Source: Cunninghamella blakesleeana (taxonomy: Eukaryota > Mucoromycota > Mucoromycetes > Mucorales > Cunninghamellaceae). From it: DNA of 64,000 bases. This document shows positions 1-14,600 of the stretch, one piece after another (position 1 is the stretch's first letter; every line of letters starts with the position of its first letter). The stretch is from assembly GCA_017871115.1 (NCBI GenBank), contig JAFCIZ010000006.1, forward strand, positions 3,782,001-3,846,000. Direction: 5' to 3'. The notes under the pieces are model-generated. The model saw nothing but the letters and a program-made list of their open reading frames with translations, was not told where the DNA came from and ran no database searches. The position numbers and the translations under genes are program-made.

Positions 1-3000
1 GAAAAACAAAAGGTTGAAAAGGTAACTTTAATATTTTTTTAATTTTTTTTTTATATACATGTTTTTTTTTTTTAAATTTTTTTTTTTAACATTTAATATA
101 TATATATTTTTTAGACCACTATTGTTGAAGTTAAGCACGAAACTACTAAACCAATTGTAAAGGTTGAAGAAAAGAAACCTGAAGCTGTTGTAGTTGTTGA
201 TGTTGAAAAGTCCAAGAACACTGCTACCGAACATGTCAATGTTGTTAAAGACAATGTTCATGGCTGGTTCTCTGGTTTCACTGGACGTGTCAATGAACGT
301 ATTCAAAAAGGTGGTGATGAAGCTAAGACCAAGGCTGACATTGAAAAGATTACCAAGGATGCTCGTGATGAATTACATGTAATTATTAAGGACACTAAGG
401 AAAAGACCAAGGCTGCTGAAGGTGTACTTGTAACTGAAGATTCTCATGCTGAATTTGAAAAGACCATTACTGAAGTTCATGAAGCTGTAGCTGGCAAGAT
501 TACAGAAGTTGAAACCATTGTCAAGGAACACAAGGATACTGAAATCAAAGGTAAACTCGATGAAATTGTTGAAAAGAACAAGGAACACGTAAATGAAAAA
601 CTTGACAAATCTACCACAGTCATTCATGAACACATTGAAAAAGTCAAGAAACCTGAAGAACATCACGATCATAGCACTGCTATTGCTATTGGTACTGGTG
701 CTGCTGTTATTGGTGGAGCTATTGGTGGAGCTATTGCACTTAAGAAACATCATGATCATGAAAAGGAAGAAGCTGAAAAACAAAAGGTCGAAAAGGTAAT
801 TTTTTTTTTTTTTTTAAATTATAAATTCATGATTAATTTTTTTTTTAAAAAAAAATATTAATATTTAATATACATCTTTTTTTTAGACCACTATTGTTGA
901 AGTTAAGCATGAAGCTACTAAACCAGTCGTAAAGGTTGAAGAAAAGAAATCTGAAGCTGTTGTAGTTGTTGATGTTGAAAAGTCCAAGAGCACTGCTACT
1001 GAACATGTCAATGTTGTTAAAGACAATGTTCATGGCTGGTTCTCTGGTTTCACTGGACGTGTCAATGAACGTATTCAAAAAGGTGGTGATGAAGCTAAGA
1101 CCAAGGCTGACATTGAAAAGATTACCAAAGATGCTCGTGATGAATTACATGTAATTATTAAGGACACCAAGGAAAAGACCAAGGCTGCTGAAGGTGTACT
1201 TGTAACTGAAGATTCTCATGCTGAATTTGAAAAGACCATTACTGAAGTTCATGAAGCTGTAGCTGGCAAGATTACAGAAGTTGAAACCATTGTCAAGGAA
1301 CACAAGGATACTGAAATCAAAGGTAAACTTGATGAAATTGTCGAAAAGAACAAGGAACACGTAAATGAAAAACTTGACAAATCTACCACAGTTATTCATG
1401 AACATATTGAAAAAGTCAAGAAACCTGAAGAACATCACGACCATAGCACTATTGGTGGAGCTGGTGTTGCTGCTATTGGAGCTATTGGTGGAGCTATTGC
1501 ACTTAAGAAACACCATGATGATAAAGTTGAAACTGAAAAGGTTCAAAAGGTAATTAGCAATATTATATATTTTATTTTATTTTATAAAAAAAATTATACA
1601 TTGAATAGCTTATCAACTAAATAACAATTTAAATTGATAGGAAACTACTGTTGTTGCAACTCATGAAGGTCACTCTGATGTTGCCATTGTAAATGTTGAA
1701 ACTGTTCGTATTACTGTTCGTACCTGGTGGTTAAGATTAGTACAAAGTATTACTGAACGTGCCGAAAAGGAAGGTGCTTCTGAAGAAGAAATCAAGACCA
1801 TCATTGCTAAAGAAAAGGAAACTCTTTATGCTAAGTTAGATAAAGCTACTTCTAGCACTACTGACAAACGTGTATCAGAAGAACTTGCTATTGCCATTAA
1901 GGAATCCAAGACTCTTGTTGAACAACAAACCACTGAAGCTCATAATTGTGCTGTTCAAGTTATCAAATCTACTGATAAGAAAGCCAAGGTTGAAGAACTT
2001 AACAAGTTAACTAAGGTTACAGAAGAAAAATTGAACATCACCATTACTGAAGACAAAGTTAAGCAAACTGTTCAAAAGGTATATAAAAAAATAAATAAAT
2101 AATACTACAATAATATAATTATATTAACATTTTAATATTAATATATTAATAATTATTTTACTTTTATATATATATTTTAGACCACTGAAAAAGAAAAAGA
2201 ACACGATCACACTGCTGCCATTGCTATTGGAGCTGGAGCTGCTGTTATTGGTGGAGCTATTGGTGGAGCTATTGCACTTAAGAAACATCATGATCATGAA
2301 AAGGAAGAAGCTGAAAAACAAAAGACTGAAAAGGTAAATTTAATTTTTTTTTTTTTAAGTTATAAATTCATGATTATTTTTATTTAAAAAAAAATATTAA
2401 TATTTAATATATATCTTTTTTTTAGACCACTATTGTTGAAGTTAAACATGAAGCTACTAAACCAATTGTAAAGGTTGAAGAAAAGAAATCTGAAGCTGTA
2501 GTAGTTGTTGATGTTGAAAAGTCCAAGAACACCGCTACCGAACATGTCAATGTTGTTAAAGACAATGTTCATGGCTGGTTCTCTGGTTTCACTGGACGTG
2601 TCAATGAACGTATTCAAAAAGGTGGTGATGAAGCTAAGACCAAGGCTGACATTGAAAAGATTACCAAAGATGCTCGTGATGAATTACATGTAATTATTAA
2701 GGACACCAAGGAAAAGACCAAGGCTGCTGAAGGTGTACTTGTAACTGAAGATTCTCATGCTGAATTTGAAAAGACCATTACTGAAGTTCATGAAGCTGTA
2801 GCTGGCAAGATTACAGAAGTTGAAACCATTGTCAAGGAACACAAGGATACTGAAATCAAAGGTAAACTTGATGAAATTGTCGAAAAGAACAAGGAACACG
2901 TAAATGAAAAACTTGACAAATCTACCACAGTCATTCATGAACATATTGAAAAAGTCAAGAAACCTGAAGAACATCACGATCATAGCACTGCTATTGCTAT

Positions 3001-6000
3001 TGGTACTGGTGCTGCTGTTATTGGTGGAGCTATTGGTGGAGCTATTGCACTTAAGAAACATCATGATCATGAAAAGGAAGAAGCTGAAAAGCAAAAGACT
3101 GAAAAGGTAAATTTAATTTTTTTTTTTTTAAGTTATAAATTCATGATTATTTTTATTTAAAAAAAAATATTAATATTTAATATATATATTTTTTTTAGAC
3201 CACTATTGTTGAAGTTAAACATGAAGCTACTAAACCAGTCGTAAAGGTTGAAGAAAAGAAATCTGAAGCTGTTGTAGTTGTTGATGTTGAAAAGTCCAAG
3301 AACACTGCTACCGAACATGTCAATGTTGTTAAAGACAATGTTCATGGCTGGTTCTCTGGTTTCACTGGACGTGTCAATGAACGTATCCAAAAAGGTGGTG
3401 ATGAAGCTAAGACCAAGGCTGACATTGAAAAGATTACCAAAGATGCTCGTGATGAATTACATGTAATTATTAAGGACACCAAGGAAAAGACCAAGGCTGC
3501 TGAAGGTGTACTTGTAACTGAAGATTCTCATGCTGAATTTGAAAAGACCATTACTGAAGTTCATGAAGCTGTAGCTGGCAAGATTACAGAAGTTGAAACC
3601 ATTGTCAAGGAACACAAGGATACTGAAATCAAAGGTAAACTTGATGAAATTGTTGAAAAGAACAAGGAACATGTCAACGAAAAGCTTGACAAATCTACCA
3701 CAGTTATTCATGAACACATTGAAAAAGTCAAGAAACCTGAAGAACATCACGATCATAGCACTACTATTGCTATTGGAGCTGGTGTTGCTGCTATTGGAGC
3801 TATTGGTGGAGCTATTGCACTTAAGAAACATCATGATCATGAAAAGGAAGAAGCTGAAAAGCAAAAGACTGAAAAGGTAAATTTAATTTTTTTTTTTTTA
3901 AGTTATAAATTCATGATTATTTTTATTTAAAAAAAAATATTAATATTTAATATATATCTTTTTTTTAGACCACTATTGTTGAAGTTAAACATGAAGCTAC
4001 TAAACCAATTGTAAAGGTTGAAGAAAAGAAATCTGAAGCTGTAGTAGTTGTTGATGTTGAAAAGTCCAAGAACACCGCTACCGAACATGTCAATGTTGTT
4101 AAAGACAATGTTCATGGCTGGTTCTCTGGTTTCACTGGACGTGTCAATGAACGTATTCAAAAAGGTGGTGATGAAGCTAAGACCAAGGCTGACATTGAAA
4201 AGATTACCAAAGATGCTCGTGATGAATTACATGTAATCATTAAGGACACCAAGGAAAAGACAAAAGCTGCTGAAGGTGTACTTGTAACTGAAGATTCTCA
4301 TGCTGAATTTGAAAAGACCATTACTGAAGTTCATGAAGCTGTAGCTGGCAAGATTACAGAAGTTGAAACCATTGTCAAGGAACACAAGGATACTGAAATC
4401 AAAGGTAAACTTGATGAAATTGTTGAAAAGAACAAGGAACATGTCAACGAAAAGCTTGACAAATCTACCACAGTTATTCATGAACACATTGAAAAAGTCA
4501 AGAAACCTGAAGAACATCACGATCATAGCACTGCTATTGCTATTGGTACTGGTGCTGCTGTTATTGGAGCTATTGGAGCAGGCATTGCAGTTAAGAAACA
4601 TCATGATCATGAAAAGGAAGAAGCTGAAAAGCAAAAGGTTGAAAAGGTAAGTTTAATTTTTTTAAAAATATTTTTATATACATTTTTTTTTTAAAAAAAT
4701 ATTAATATTTAATATACATCTTTTTTTTAGACCACTATTGTTGAAGTTAAACATGAAGCTACTAAACCAGTCGTAAAGGTTGAAGAAAAGAAATCTGAAG
4801 CTGTAGTAGTTGTTGATGTTGAAAAGTCCAAGAGCACTGCTACTGAACATGTCAATGCTGTTAAAGACAATGTTCATGGCTGGTTCTCTGGTTTCACTGG
4901 ACGTGTCAATGAACGTATTCAAAAAGGTGGTGATGAAGCTAAGACCAAGGCTGACATTGAAAAGATTACCAAAGATGCTCGTGATGAATTACATGTAATC
5001 ATCAAAGACACCAAGGAAAAGACAAAAGCTGCTGAAGGTGTACTTGTAACTGAAGATTCTCATGCTGAATTTGAAAAGACCATTACTGAAGTTCATGAAG
5101 CTGTAGCTGGCAAGATTACAGAAGTTGAAACCATTGTCAAGGAACACAAGGATACTGAAATCAAAGGTAAACTTGATGAAATTGTCGAAAAGAACAAGGA
5201 ACACGTAAATGAAAAACTTGACAAATCTACCACAGTTATTCATGAACATATTGAAAAAGTCAAGAAACCTGAAGAACATCACGACCATAGCACTACTGTT
5301 ACTATTGGTGGAGCTGGTGTTGCTGCTATTGGAGCTATTGGTGGAGCTATTGCACTTAAGAAACACCATGATGATAAAGTTGAAACTGAAAAGGTTCAAA
5401 AGGTAATTAGCAATATTATATATTTTATTTTAATTTATAAAAAAATTATACATAAAATAACTTATTAACTAAATAATAATTTAAATTAACAGGAAACTAC
5501 TGTTGTTGAATCCCATGAAGGTCATTCCGATATTGCCATTGTAAATGTTGAAACTGTTCGTATTACTGTTTGTACCTGGTGGTTAAGATTAGTACAAAGT
5601 ATTACTGAACGTGCCGAAAAGGAAGGTGCTTCTGAAGAAGAAATCAAGACCATCATTGCTAAAGAAAAGGAAACTCTTTATGCTAAGTTAGATAAAGCTA
5701 CTTCTAGCACTACTGACAAACGTGTATCAGAAGAACTTGCTATTGCCATTAAGGAATCCAAGACTCTTGTTGAACAACAAACCACTGAAGCTCATAATTG
5801 TGCTGTTCAAGTTATCAAATCTACTGATAAGAAAGCCAAGGTTGAAGAACTTAACAAGTTAACTAAGGTTACAGAAGAAAAATTGAACATCACCATTACT
5901 GAAGACAAAGTTAAGCAAACTGTTCAAAAGGTATATAAAAAAGAAATAAATAAAATTATAATAATATAATTATATTAACATTTTAATATTAATATATTAA

Positions 6001-6224
6001 TAATTATTTTACTTTTATATATATATTTTAGACCACTGAAAAAGAAAAAGAACATGATCACACTGCTGCCATTGCTATTGGAGCTGGAGCTGCTGTTATT
6101 GGAGCTATTGGAGCAGGCATTGCAGTTAAGAAACACCATGACCATGAAAAGGAAGAAGCTGAAAAACAAAAGACTGAAAAGGTAACTTTATTATTTTTTT
6201 ACATTTTTTTTTTTGATACACATG

Positions 6225-6260
<36 letters not shown>

Positions 6261-9200
6261 ATATTAACATTTAATATATATATTTTTTTAGACCACTATT
6301 GTTGAAGTTAAACATGAAGCTACTAAACCAATTGTAAAGGTTGAAGAAAAGAAATCTGAAGCCGTTGTAGTTGTTGATGTTGAAAAGTCCAAGAACACCG
6401 CTACCGAACATGTCAATGTTGTTAAAGACAATGTTCATGGCTGGTTCTCTGGTTTCACTGGACGTGTCAATGAACGTATTCAAAAAGGTGGTGATGAAGC
6501 TAAGACCAAGGCTGACATTGAAAAGATTACCAAAGATGCTCGTGATGAATTACATGTAATTATTAAGGACACCAAGGAAAAGACCAAGGCTGCTGAAGGT
6601 GTACTTGTAACTGAAGATTCTCATGCTGAATTTGAAAAGACCATTACTGAAGTTCATGAAGCTGTAGCTGGCAAGATTACAGAAGTTGAAACCATTGTCA
6701 AGGAACACAAGGATACTGAAATCAAAGGTAAACTTGATGAAATTGTTGAAAAGAACAAGGAACACGTAAATGAAAAACTTGACAAATCTACCACAGTCAT
6801 TCATGAACATATTGAAAAAGTCAAGAAACCTGAAGAACATCACGACCATAGCACTGCTATTGCTATTGGTACTGGTGCTGCTGTTATTGGTGGAGCTATT
6901 GGTGGAGCTATTGCACTTAAGAAACATCATGATCATGAAAAGGAAGAAGCTGAAAAACAAAAGGTCGAAAAGGTAATTTTTTTTTTTTTTTTAAATTATA
7001 AATTCATGATTAATTTTTTTTTTAAAAAAAAATATTAATATTTAATATACATCTTTTTTTTAGACCACTATTGTTGAAGTTAAGCATGAAGCTACTAAAC
7101 CAGTCGTAAAGGTTGAAGAAAAGAAATCTGAAGCTGTTGTAGTTGTTGATGTTGAAAAGTCCAAGAACACTGCTACCGAACATGTCAATGTTGTTAAAGA
7201 CAATGTTCATGGCTGGTTCTCTGGTTTCACTGGACGTGTCAATGAACGTATTCAAAAAGGTGGTGATGAAGCTAAGACCAAGGCTGACATTGAAAAGATT
7301 ACCAAAGATGCTCGTGATGAATTACATGTAATTATTAAGGACACCAAGGAAAAGACCAAGGCTGCTGAAGGTGTACTTGTAACTGAAGATTCTCATGCTG
7401 AATTTGAAAAGACCATTACTGAAGTTCATGAAGCTGTAGCTGGCAAGATTACAGAAGTTGAAACCATTGTCAAGGAACACAAGGATACTGAAATCAAAGG
7501 TAAACTTGATGAAATTGTTGAAAAGAACAAGGAACACGTAAATGAAAAACTTGACAAATCTACCACAGTCATTCATGAACATATTGAAAAAGTCAAGAAA
7601 CCTGAAGAACATCACGACCATAGCACTGCTATTGCTATTGGTACTGGTGCTGCTGTTATTGGTGGAGCTATTGGTGGAGCTATTGCACTTAAGAAACATC
7701 ATGATCATGAAAAGGAAGAAGCTGAAAAACAAAAGGTCGAAAAGGTAATTTTTTTTTTTTTTTTTAAATTATAAATTCATGATTAATTTTTTTTTTAAAA
7801 AAAAATATTAATATTTAATATACATCTTTTTTTTAGACCACTATTGTTGAAGTTAAACATGAAGCTACTAAACCAGTCGTAAAGGTTGAAGAAAAGAAAT
7901 CTGAAGCTGTAGTAGTTGTTGATGTTGAAAAGTCCAAGAGCACTGCTACTGAACATGTCAATGTTGTTAAAGACAATGTTCATGGCTGGTTCTCTGGTTT
8001 CACTGGACGTGTCAATGAACGTATTCAAAAAGGTGGTGATGAAGCTAAGACCAAGGCTGACATTGAAAAGATTACCAAAGATGCTCGTGATGAATTACAT
8101 GTAATTATTAAGGACACCAAGGAAAAGACCAAGGCTGCTGAAGGTGTACTTGTAACTGAAGATTCTCATGCTGAATTTGAAAAGACCATTACTGAAGTTC
8201 ATGAAGCTGTAGCTGGCAAGATTACAGAAGTTGAAACCATTGTCAAGGAACACAAGGATACTGAAATCAAAGGTAAACTTGATGAAATTGTCGAAAAGAA
8301 CAAGGAACACGTAAATGAAAAACTTGACAAATCTACCACAGTCATTCATGAACATATTGAAAAAGTCAAGAAACCTGAAGAACATCACGATCATAGCACT
8401 GCTATTGCTATTGGTACTGGTGCTGCTGTTATTGGTGGAGCTATTGGTGGAGCTATTGCACTTAAGAAACATCATGATCATGAAAAGGAAGAAGCTGAAA
8501 AGCAAAAGACTGAAAAGGTAAATTTAATTTTTTTTTTTTTAAGTTATAAATTCATGATTATTTTTATTTAAAAAAAAATATTAATATTTAATATATATAT
8601 TTTTTTTAGACCACTATTGTTGAAGTTAAACATGAAGCTACTAAACCAGTCGTAAAGGTTGAAGAAAAGAAATCTGAAGCTGTTGTAGTTGTTGATGTTG
8701 AAAAGTCCAAGAACACTGCTACCGAACATGTCAATGTTGTTAAAGACAATGTTCATGGCTGGTTCTCTGGTTTCACTGGACGTGTCAATGAACGTATCCA
8801 AAAAGGTGGTGATGAAGCTAAGACCAAGGCTGACATTGAAAAGATTACCAAAGATGCTCGTGATGAATTACATGTAATTATTAAGGACACCAAGGAAAAG
8901 ACCAAGGCTGCTGAAGGTGTACTTGTAACTGAAGATTCTCATGCTGAATTTGAAAAGACCATTACTGAAGTTCATGAAGCTGTAGCTGGCAAGATTACAG
9001 AAGTTGAAACCATTGTCAAGGAACACAAGGATACTGAAATCAAAGGTAAACTTGATGAAATTGTTGAAAAGAACAAGGAACATGTCAACGAAAAGCTTGA
9101 CAAATCTACCACAGTTATTCATGAACACATTGAAAAAGTCAAGAAACCTGAAGAACATCACGATCATAGCACTACTATTGCTATTGGAGCTGGTGTTGCT

Positions 9201-11634
9201 GCTATTGGAGCTATTGGTGGAGCTATTGCACTTAAGAAACATCATGATCATGAAAAGGAAGAAGCTGAAAAGCAAAAGACTGAAAAGGTAAATTTAATTT
9301 TTTTTTTTTTAAGTTATAAATTCATGATTATTTTTATTTAAAAAAAATATTAATATTTAATATATATCTTTTTTTTAGACCACTATTGTTGAAGTTAAAC
9401 ATGAAGCTACTAAACCAATTGTAAAGGTTGAAGAAAAGAAATCTGAAGCTGTAGTAGTTGTTGATGTTGAAAAGTCCAAGAACACCGCTACCGAACATGT
9501 CAATGTTGTTAAAGACAATGTTCATGGCTGGTTCTCTGGTTTCACTGGACGTGTCAATGAACGTATTCAAAAAGGTGGTGATGAAGCTAAGACCAAGGCT
9601 GACATTGAAAAGATTACCAAAGATGCTCGTGATGAATTACATGTAATCATTAAGGACACCAAGGAAAAGACAAAAGCTGCTGAAGGTGTACTTGTAACTG
9701 AAGATTCTCATGCTGAATTTGAAAAGACCATTACTGAAGTTCATGAAGCTGTAGCTGGCAAGATTACAGAAGTTGAAACCATTGTCAAGGAACACAAGGA
9801 TACTGAAATCAAAGGTAAACTTGATGAAATTGTTGAAAAGAACAAGGAACATGTCAACGAAAAGCTTGACAAATCTACCACAGTTATTCATGAACACATT
9901 GAAAAAGTCAAGAAACCTGAAGAACATCACGATCATAGCACTGCTATTGCTATTGGTACTGGTGCTGCTGTTATTGGAGCTATTGGAGCAGGCATTGCAG
10001 TTAAGAAACATCATGATCATGAAAAGGAAGAAGCTGAAAAGCAAAAGGTTGAAAAGGTAAGTTTAATTTTTTTAAAAATATTTTTATATACATTTTTTTT
10101 TTAAAAAAATATTAATATTTAATATACATCTTTTTTTTAGACCACTATTGTTGAAGTTAAACATGAAGCTACTAAACCAGTCGTAAAGGTTGAAGAAAAG
10201 AAATCTGAAGCTGTAGTAGTTGTTGATGTTGAAAAGTCCAAGAGCACTGCTACTGAACATGTCAATGCTGTTAAAGACAATGTTCATGGCTGGTTCTCTG
10301 GTTTCACTGGACGTGTCAATGAACGTATTCAAAAAGGTGGTGATGAAGCTAAGACCAAGGCTGACATTGAAAAGATTACCAAAGATGCTCGTGATGAATT
10401 ACATGTAATCATCAAAGACACCAAGGAAAAGACAAAAGCTGCTGAAGGTGTACTTGTAACTGAAGATTCTCATGCTGAATTTGAAAAGACCATTACTGAA
10501 GTTCATGAAGCTGTAGCTGGCAAGATTACAGAAGTTGAAACCATTGTCAAGGAACACAAGGATACTGAAATCAAAGGTAAACTTGATGAAATTGTCGAAA
10601 AGAACAAGGAACACGTAAATGAAAAACTTGACAAATCTACCACAGTTATTCATGAACATATTGAAAAAGTCAAGAAACCTGAAGAACATCACGACCATAG
10701 CACTACTGTTACTATTGGTGGAGCTGGTGTTGCTGCTATTGGAGCTATTGGTGGAGCTATTGCACTTAAGAAACACCATGATGATAAAGTTGAAACTGAA
10801 AAGGTTCAAAAGGTAATTAGCAATATTATATATTTTATTTTAATTTATAAAAAAATTATACATAAAATAACTTATTAACTAAATAATAATTTAAATTAAC
10901 AGGAAACTACTGTTGTTGAATCCCATGAAGGTCATTCCGATATTGCCATTGTAAATGTTGAAACTGTTCGTATTACTGTTTGTACCTGGTGGTTAAGATT
11001 AGTACAAAGTATTACTGAACGTGCCGAAAAGGAAGGTGCTTCTGAAGAAGAAATCAAGACCATCATTGCTAAAGAAAAGGAAACTCTTTATGCTAAGTTA
11101 GATAAAGCTACTTCTAGCACTACTGACAAACGTGTATCAGAAGAACTTGCTATTGCCATTAAGGAATCCAAGACTCTTGTTGAACAACAAACCACTGAAG
11201 CTCATAATTGTGCTGTTCAAGTTATCAAATCTACTGATAAGAAAGCCAAGGTTGAAGAACTTAACAAGTTAACTAAGGTTACAGAAGAAAAATTGAACAT
11301 CACCATTACTGAAGACAAAGTTAAGCAAACTGTTCAAAAGGTATATAAAAAAGAAATAAATAAAATTATAATAATATAATTATATTAACATTTTAATATT
11401 AATATATTAATAATTATTTTACTTTTATATATATATTTTAGACCACTGAAAAAGAAAAAGAACATGATCACACTGCTGCCATTGCTATTGGAGCTGGAGC
11501 TGCTGTTATTGGAGCTATTGGAGCAGGCATTGCAGTTAAGAAACACCATGACCATGAAAAGGAAGAAGCTGAAAAACAAAAGACTGAAAAGGTAACTTTA
11601 TTATTTTTTTACATTTTTTTTTTTGATACACATG

Positions 11635-11670
<36 letters not shown>

Positions 11671-14600
11671 TATTAACATTTAATATATATATTTTTTTAG
11701 ACCACTATTGTTGAAGTTAAACATGAAGCTACTAAACCAATTGTAAAGGTTGAAGAAAAGAAATCTGAAGCCGTTGTAGTTGTTGATGTTGAAAAGTCCA
11801 AGAACACCGCTACCGAACATGTCAATGTTGTTAAAGACAATGTTCATGGCTGGTTCTCTGGTTTCACTGGACGTGTCAATGAACGTATTCAAAAAGGTGG
11901 TGATGAAGCTAAGACCAAGGCTGACATTGAAAAGATTACCAAAGATGCTCGTGATGAATTACATGTAATTATTAAGGACACCAAGGAAAAGACCAAGGCT
12001 GCTGAAGGTGTACTTGTAACTGAAGATTCTCATGCTGAATTTGAAAAGACCATTACTGAAGTTCATGAAGCTGTAGCTGGCAAGATTACAGAAGTTGAAA
12101 CCATTGTCAAGGAACACAAGGATACTGAAATCAAAGGTAAACTTGATGAAATTGTTGAAAAGAACAAGGAACACGTAAATGAAAAACTTGACAAATCTAC
12201 CACAGTCATTCATGAACATATTGAAAAAGTCAAGAAACCTGAAGAACATCACGACCATAGCACTGCTATTGCTATTGGTACTGGTGCTGCTGTTATTGGT
12301 GGAGCTATTGGTGGAGCTATTGCACTTAAGAAACATCATGATCATGAAAAGGAAGAAGCTGAAAAACAAAAGGTCGAAAAGGTAATTTTTTTTTTTTTTT
12401 TAAATTATAAATTCATGATTAATTTTTTTTTTAAAAAAAAATATTAATATTTAATATACATCTTTTTTTTAGACCACTATTGTTGAAGTTAAGCATGAAG
12501 CTACTAAACCAGTCGTAAAGGTTGAAGAAAAGAAATCTGAAGCTGTTGTAGTTGTTGATGTTGAAAAGTCCAAGAACACTGCTACCGAACATGTCAATGT
12601 TGTTAAAGACAATGTTCATGGCTGGTTCTCTGGTTTCACTGGACGTGTCAATGAACGTATTCAAAAAGGTGGTGATGAAGCTAAGACCAAGGCTGACATT
12701 GAAAAGATTACCAAAGATGCTCGTGATGAATTACATGTAATTATTAAGGACACCAAGGAAAAGACCAAGGCTGCTGAAGGTGTACTTGTAACTGAAGATT
12801 CTCATGCTGAATTTGAAAAGACCATTACTGAAGTTCATGAAGCTGTAGCTGGCAAGATTACAGAAGTTGAAACCATTGTCAAGGAACACAAGGATACTGA
12901 AATCAAAGGTAAACTTGATGAAATTGTTGAAAAGAACAAGGAACACGTAAATGAAAAACTTGACAAATCTACCACAGTCATTCATGAACATATTGAAAAA
13001 GTCAAGAAACCTGAAGAACATCACGACCATAGCACTGCTATTGCTATTGGTACTGGTGCTGCTGTTATTGGTGGAGCTATTGGTGGAGCTATTGCACTTA
13101 AGAAACATCATGATCATGAAAAGGAAGAAGCTGAAAAACAAAAGGTCGAAAAGGTAATTTTTTTTTTTTTTTTTAAATTATAAATTCATGATTAATTTTT
13201 TTTTTAAAAAAAAATATTAATATTTAATATACATCTTTTTTTTAGACCACTATTGTTGAAGTTAAACATGAAGCTACTAAACCAGTCGTAAAGGTTGAAG
13301 AAAAGAAATCTGAAGCTGTAGTAGTTGTTGATGTTGAAAAGTCCAAGAGCACTGCTACTGAACATGTCAATGTTGTTAAAGACAATGTTCATGGCTGGTT
13401 CTCTGGTTTCACTGGACGTGTCAATGAACGTATTCAAAAAGGTGGTGATGAAGCTAAGACCAAGGCTGACATTGAAAAGATTACCAAAGATGCTCGTGAT
13501 GAATTACATGTAATTATTAAGGACACCAAGGAAAAGACCAAGGCTGCTGAAGGTGTACTTGTAACTGAAGATTCTCATGCTGAATTTGAAAAGACCATTA
13601 CTGAAGTTCATGAAGCTGTAGCTGGCAAGATTACAGAAGTTGAAACCATTGTCAAGGAACACAAGGATACTGAAATCAAAGGTAAACTTGATGAAATTGT
13701 CGAAAAGAACAAGGAACACGTAAATGAAAAACTTGACAAATCTACCACAGTTATTCATGAACATATTGAAAAAGTCAAGAAACCTGAAGAACATCACGAT
13801 CATAGCACTACTATTGCTATTGGAGCTGGTGTTGCTGCTATTGGAGCTATTGGTGGAGCTATTGCACTCAAGAAACATCATGACCATGAAAAGGAAGATG
13901 CTCAAAAACAAAAAGTATGTTTATATACATATAAATCGATAGCATCTTTAGGTATATTGCTATTCATACGGTTTACTAACTGTTATTTTTTATTTTTATT
14001 GTTTCTGTTTATAGGTATCTGTTGTTGAATCTCTTGAAATTATTAATGTTGAAGATGTAAAAGTTTCTACAAAAGAACAAGTTAAAAACGATACATCCAA
14101 ATTATTGACTTTAGCTTTGTCTGAGAGTGATGCTCGTATTTCTGGTTGGATTGATCAATTGATTGTCAAGATACAAATCATTATAACTCGTGGTAATGCT
14201 TCTGCTCAAGAAGACATTCTTAAACTTATTGAATCGGCACAGAAGGAATACATTACCATAATTGAAGAATCTAAGCAAAAAATTACCATTCAAGTCGAAA
14301 CTGTTAGTACTAAGCAAACCGATGAAGAAGTAATTACTCAAATCACCAATGCTCGAAAATATGCTTTAGGTAGCTATGATAACATAAGTCTTTTGATTAA
14401 GTCTCAACTCGAAGCTCTTACTGCTGCTGTAAAAGAAACTAAAGATTTACAAGTTTTGAATGAACGTACCTCTTGGATCTTAACTCGTACAAAGAAACAT
14501 AGTGAAAAGACTCTTAAGCATACTACTGAATCTTCGATTTCTGCTGCCTTTGAAGGTAAAACTATTACTTGGGTTGAAACTGCACAAATTCCTGAATCCT

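Noticed and set aside
373..783. Recurring ~136-codon open frames on the minus strand across the A modules (and similar 77-codon ones)
   Set aside because: They recur exactly with each coding A exon, are Phe/Asn/Ser-rich mirror frames of the Glu/Lys/Ile-rich sense protein, and lack their own splice or start context.
593..799. Plus-strand alternative frame rich in Leu/Lys over the A-module zipper region
   Set aside because: Out-of-frame shadow of the sense exon; the in-frame reading is conserved with phase-0 splice sites in every copy.
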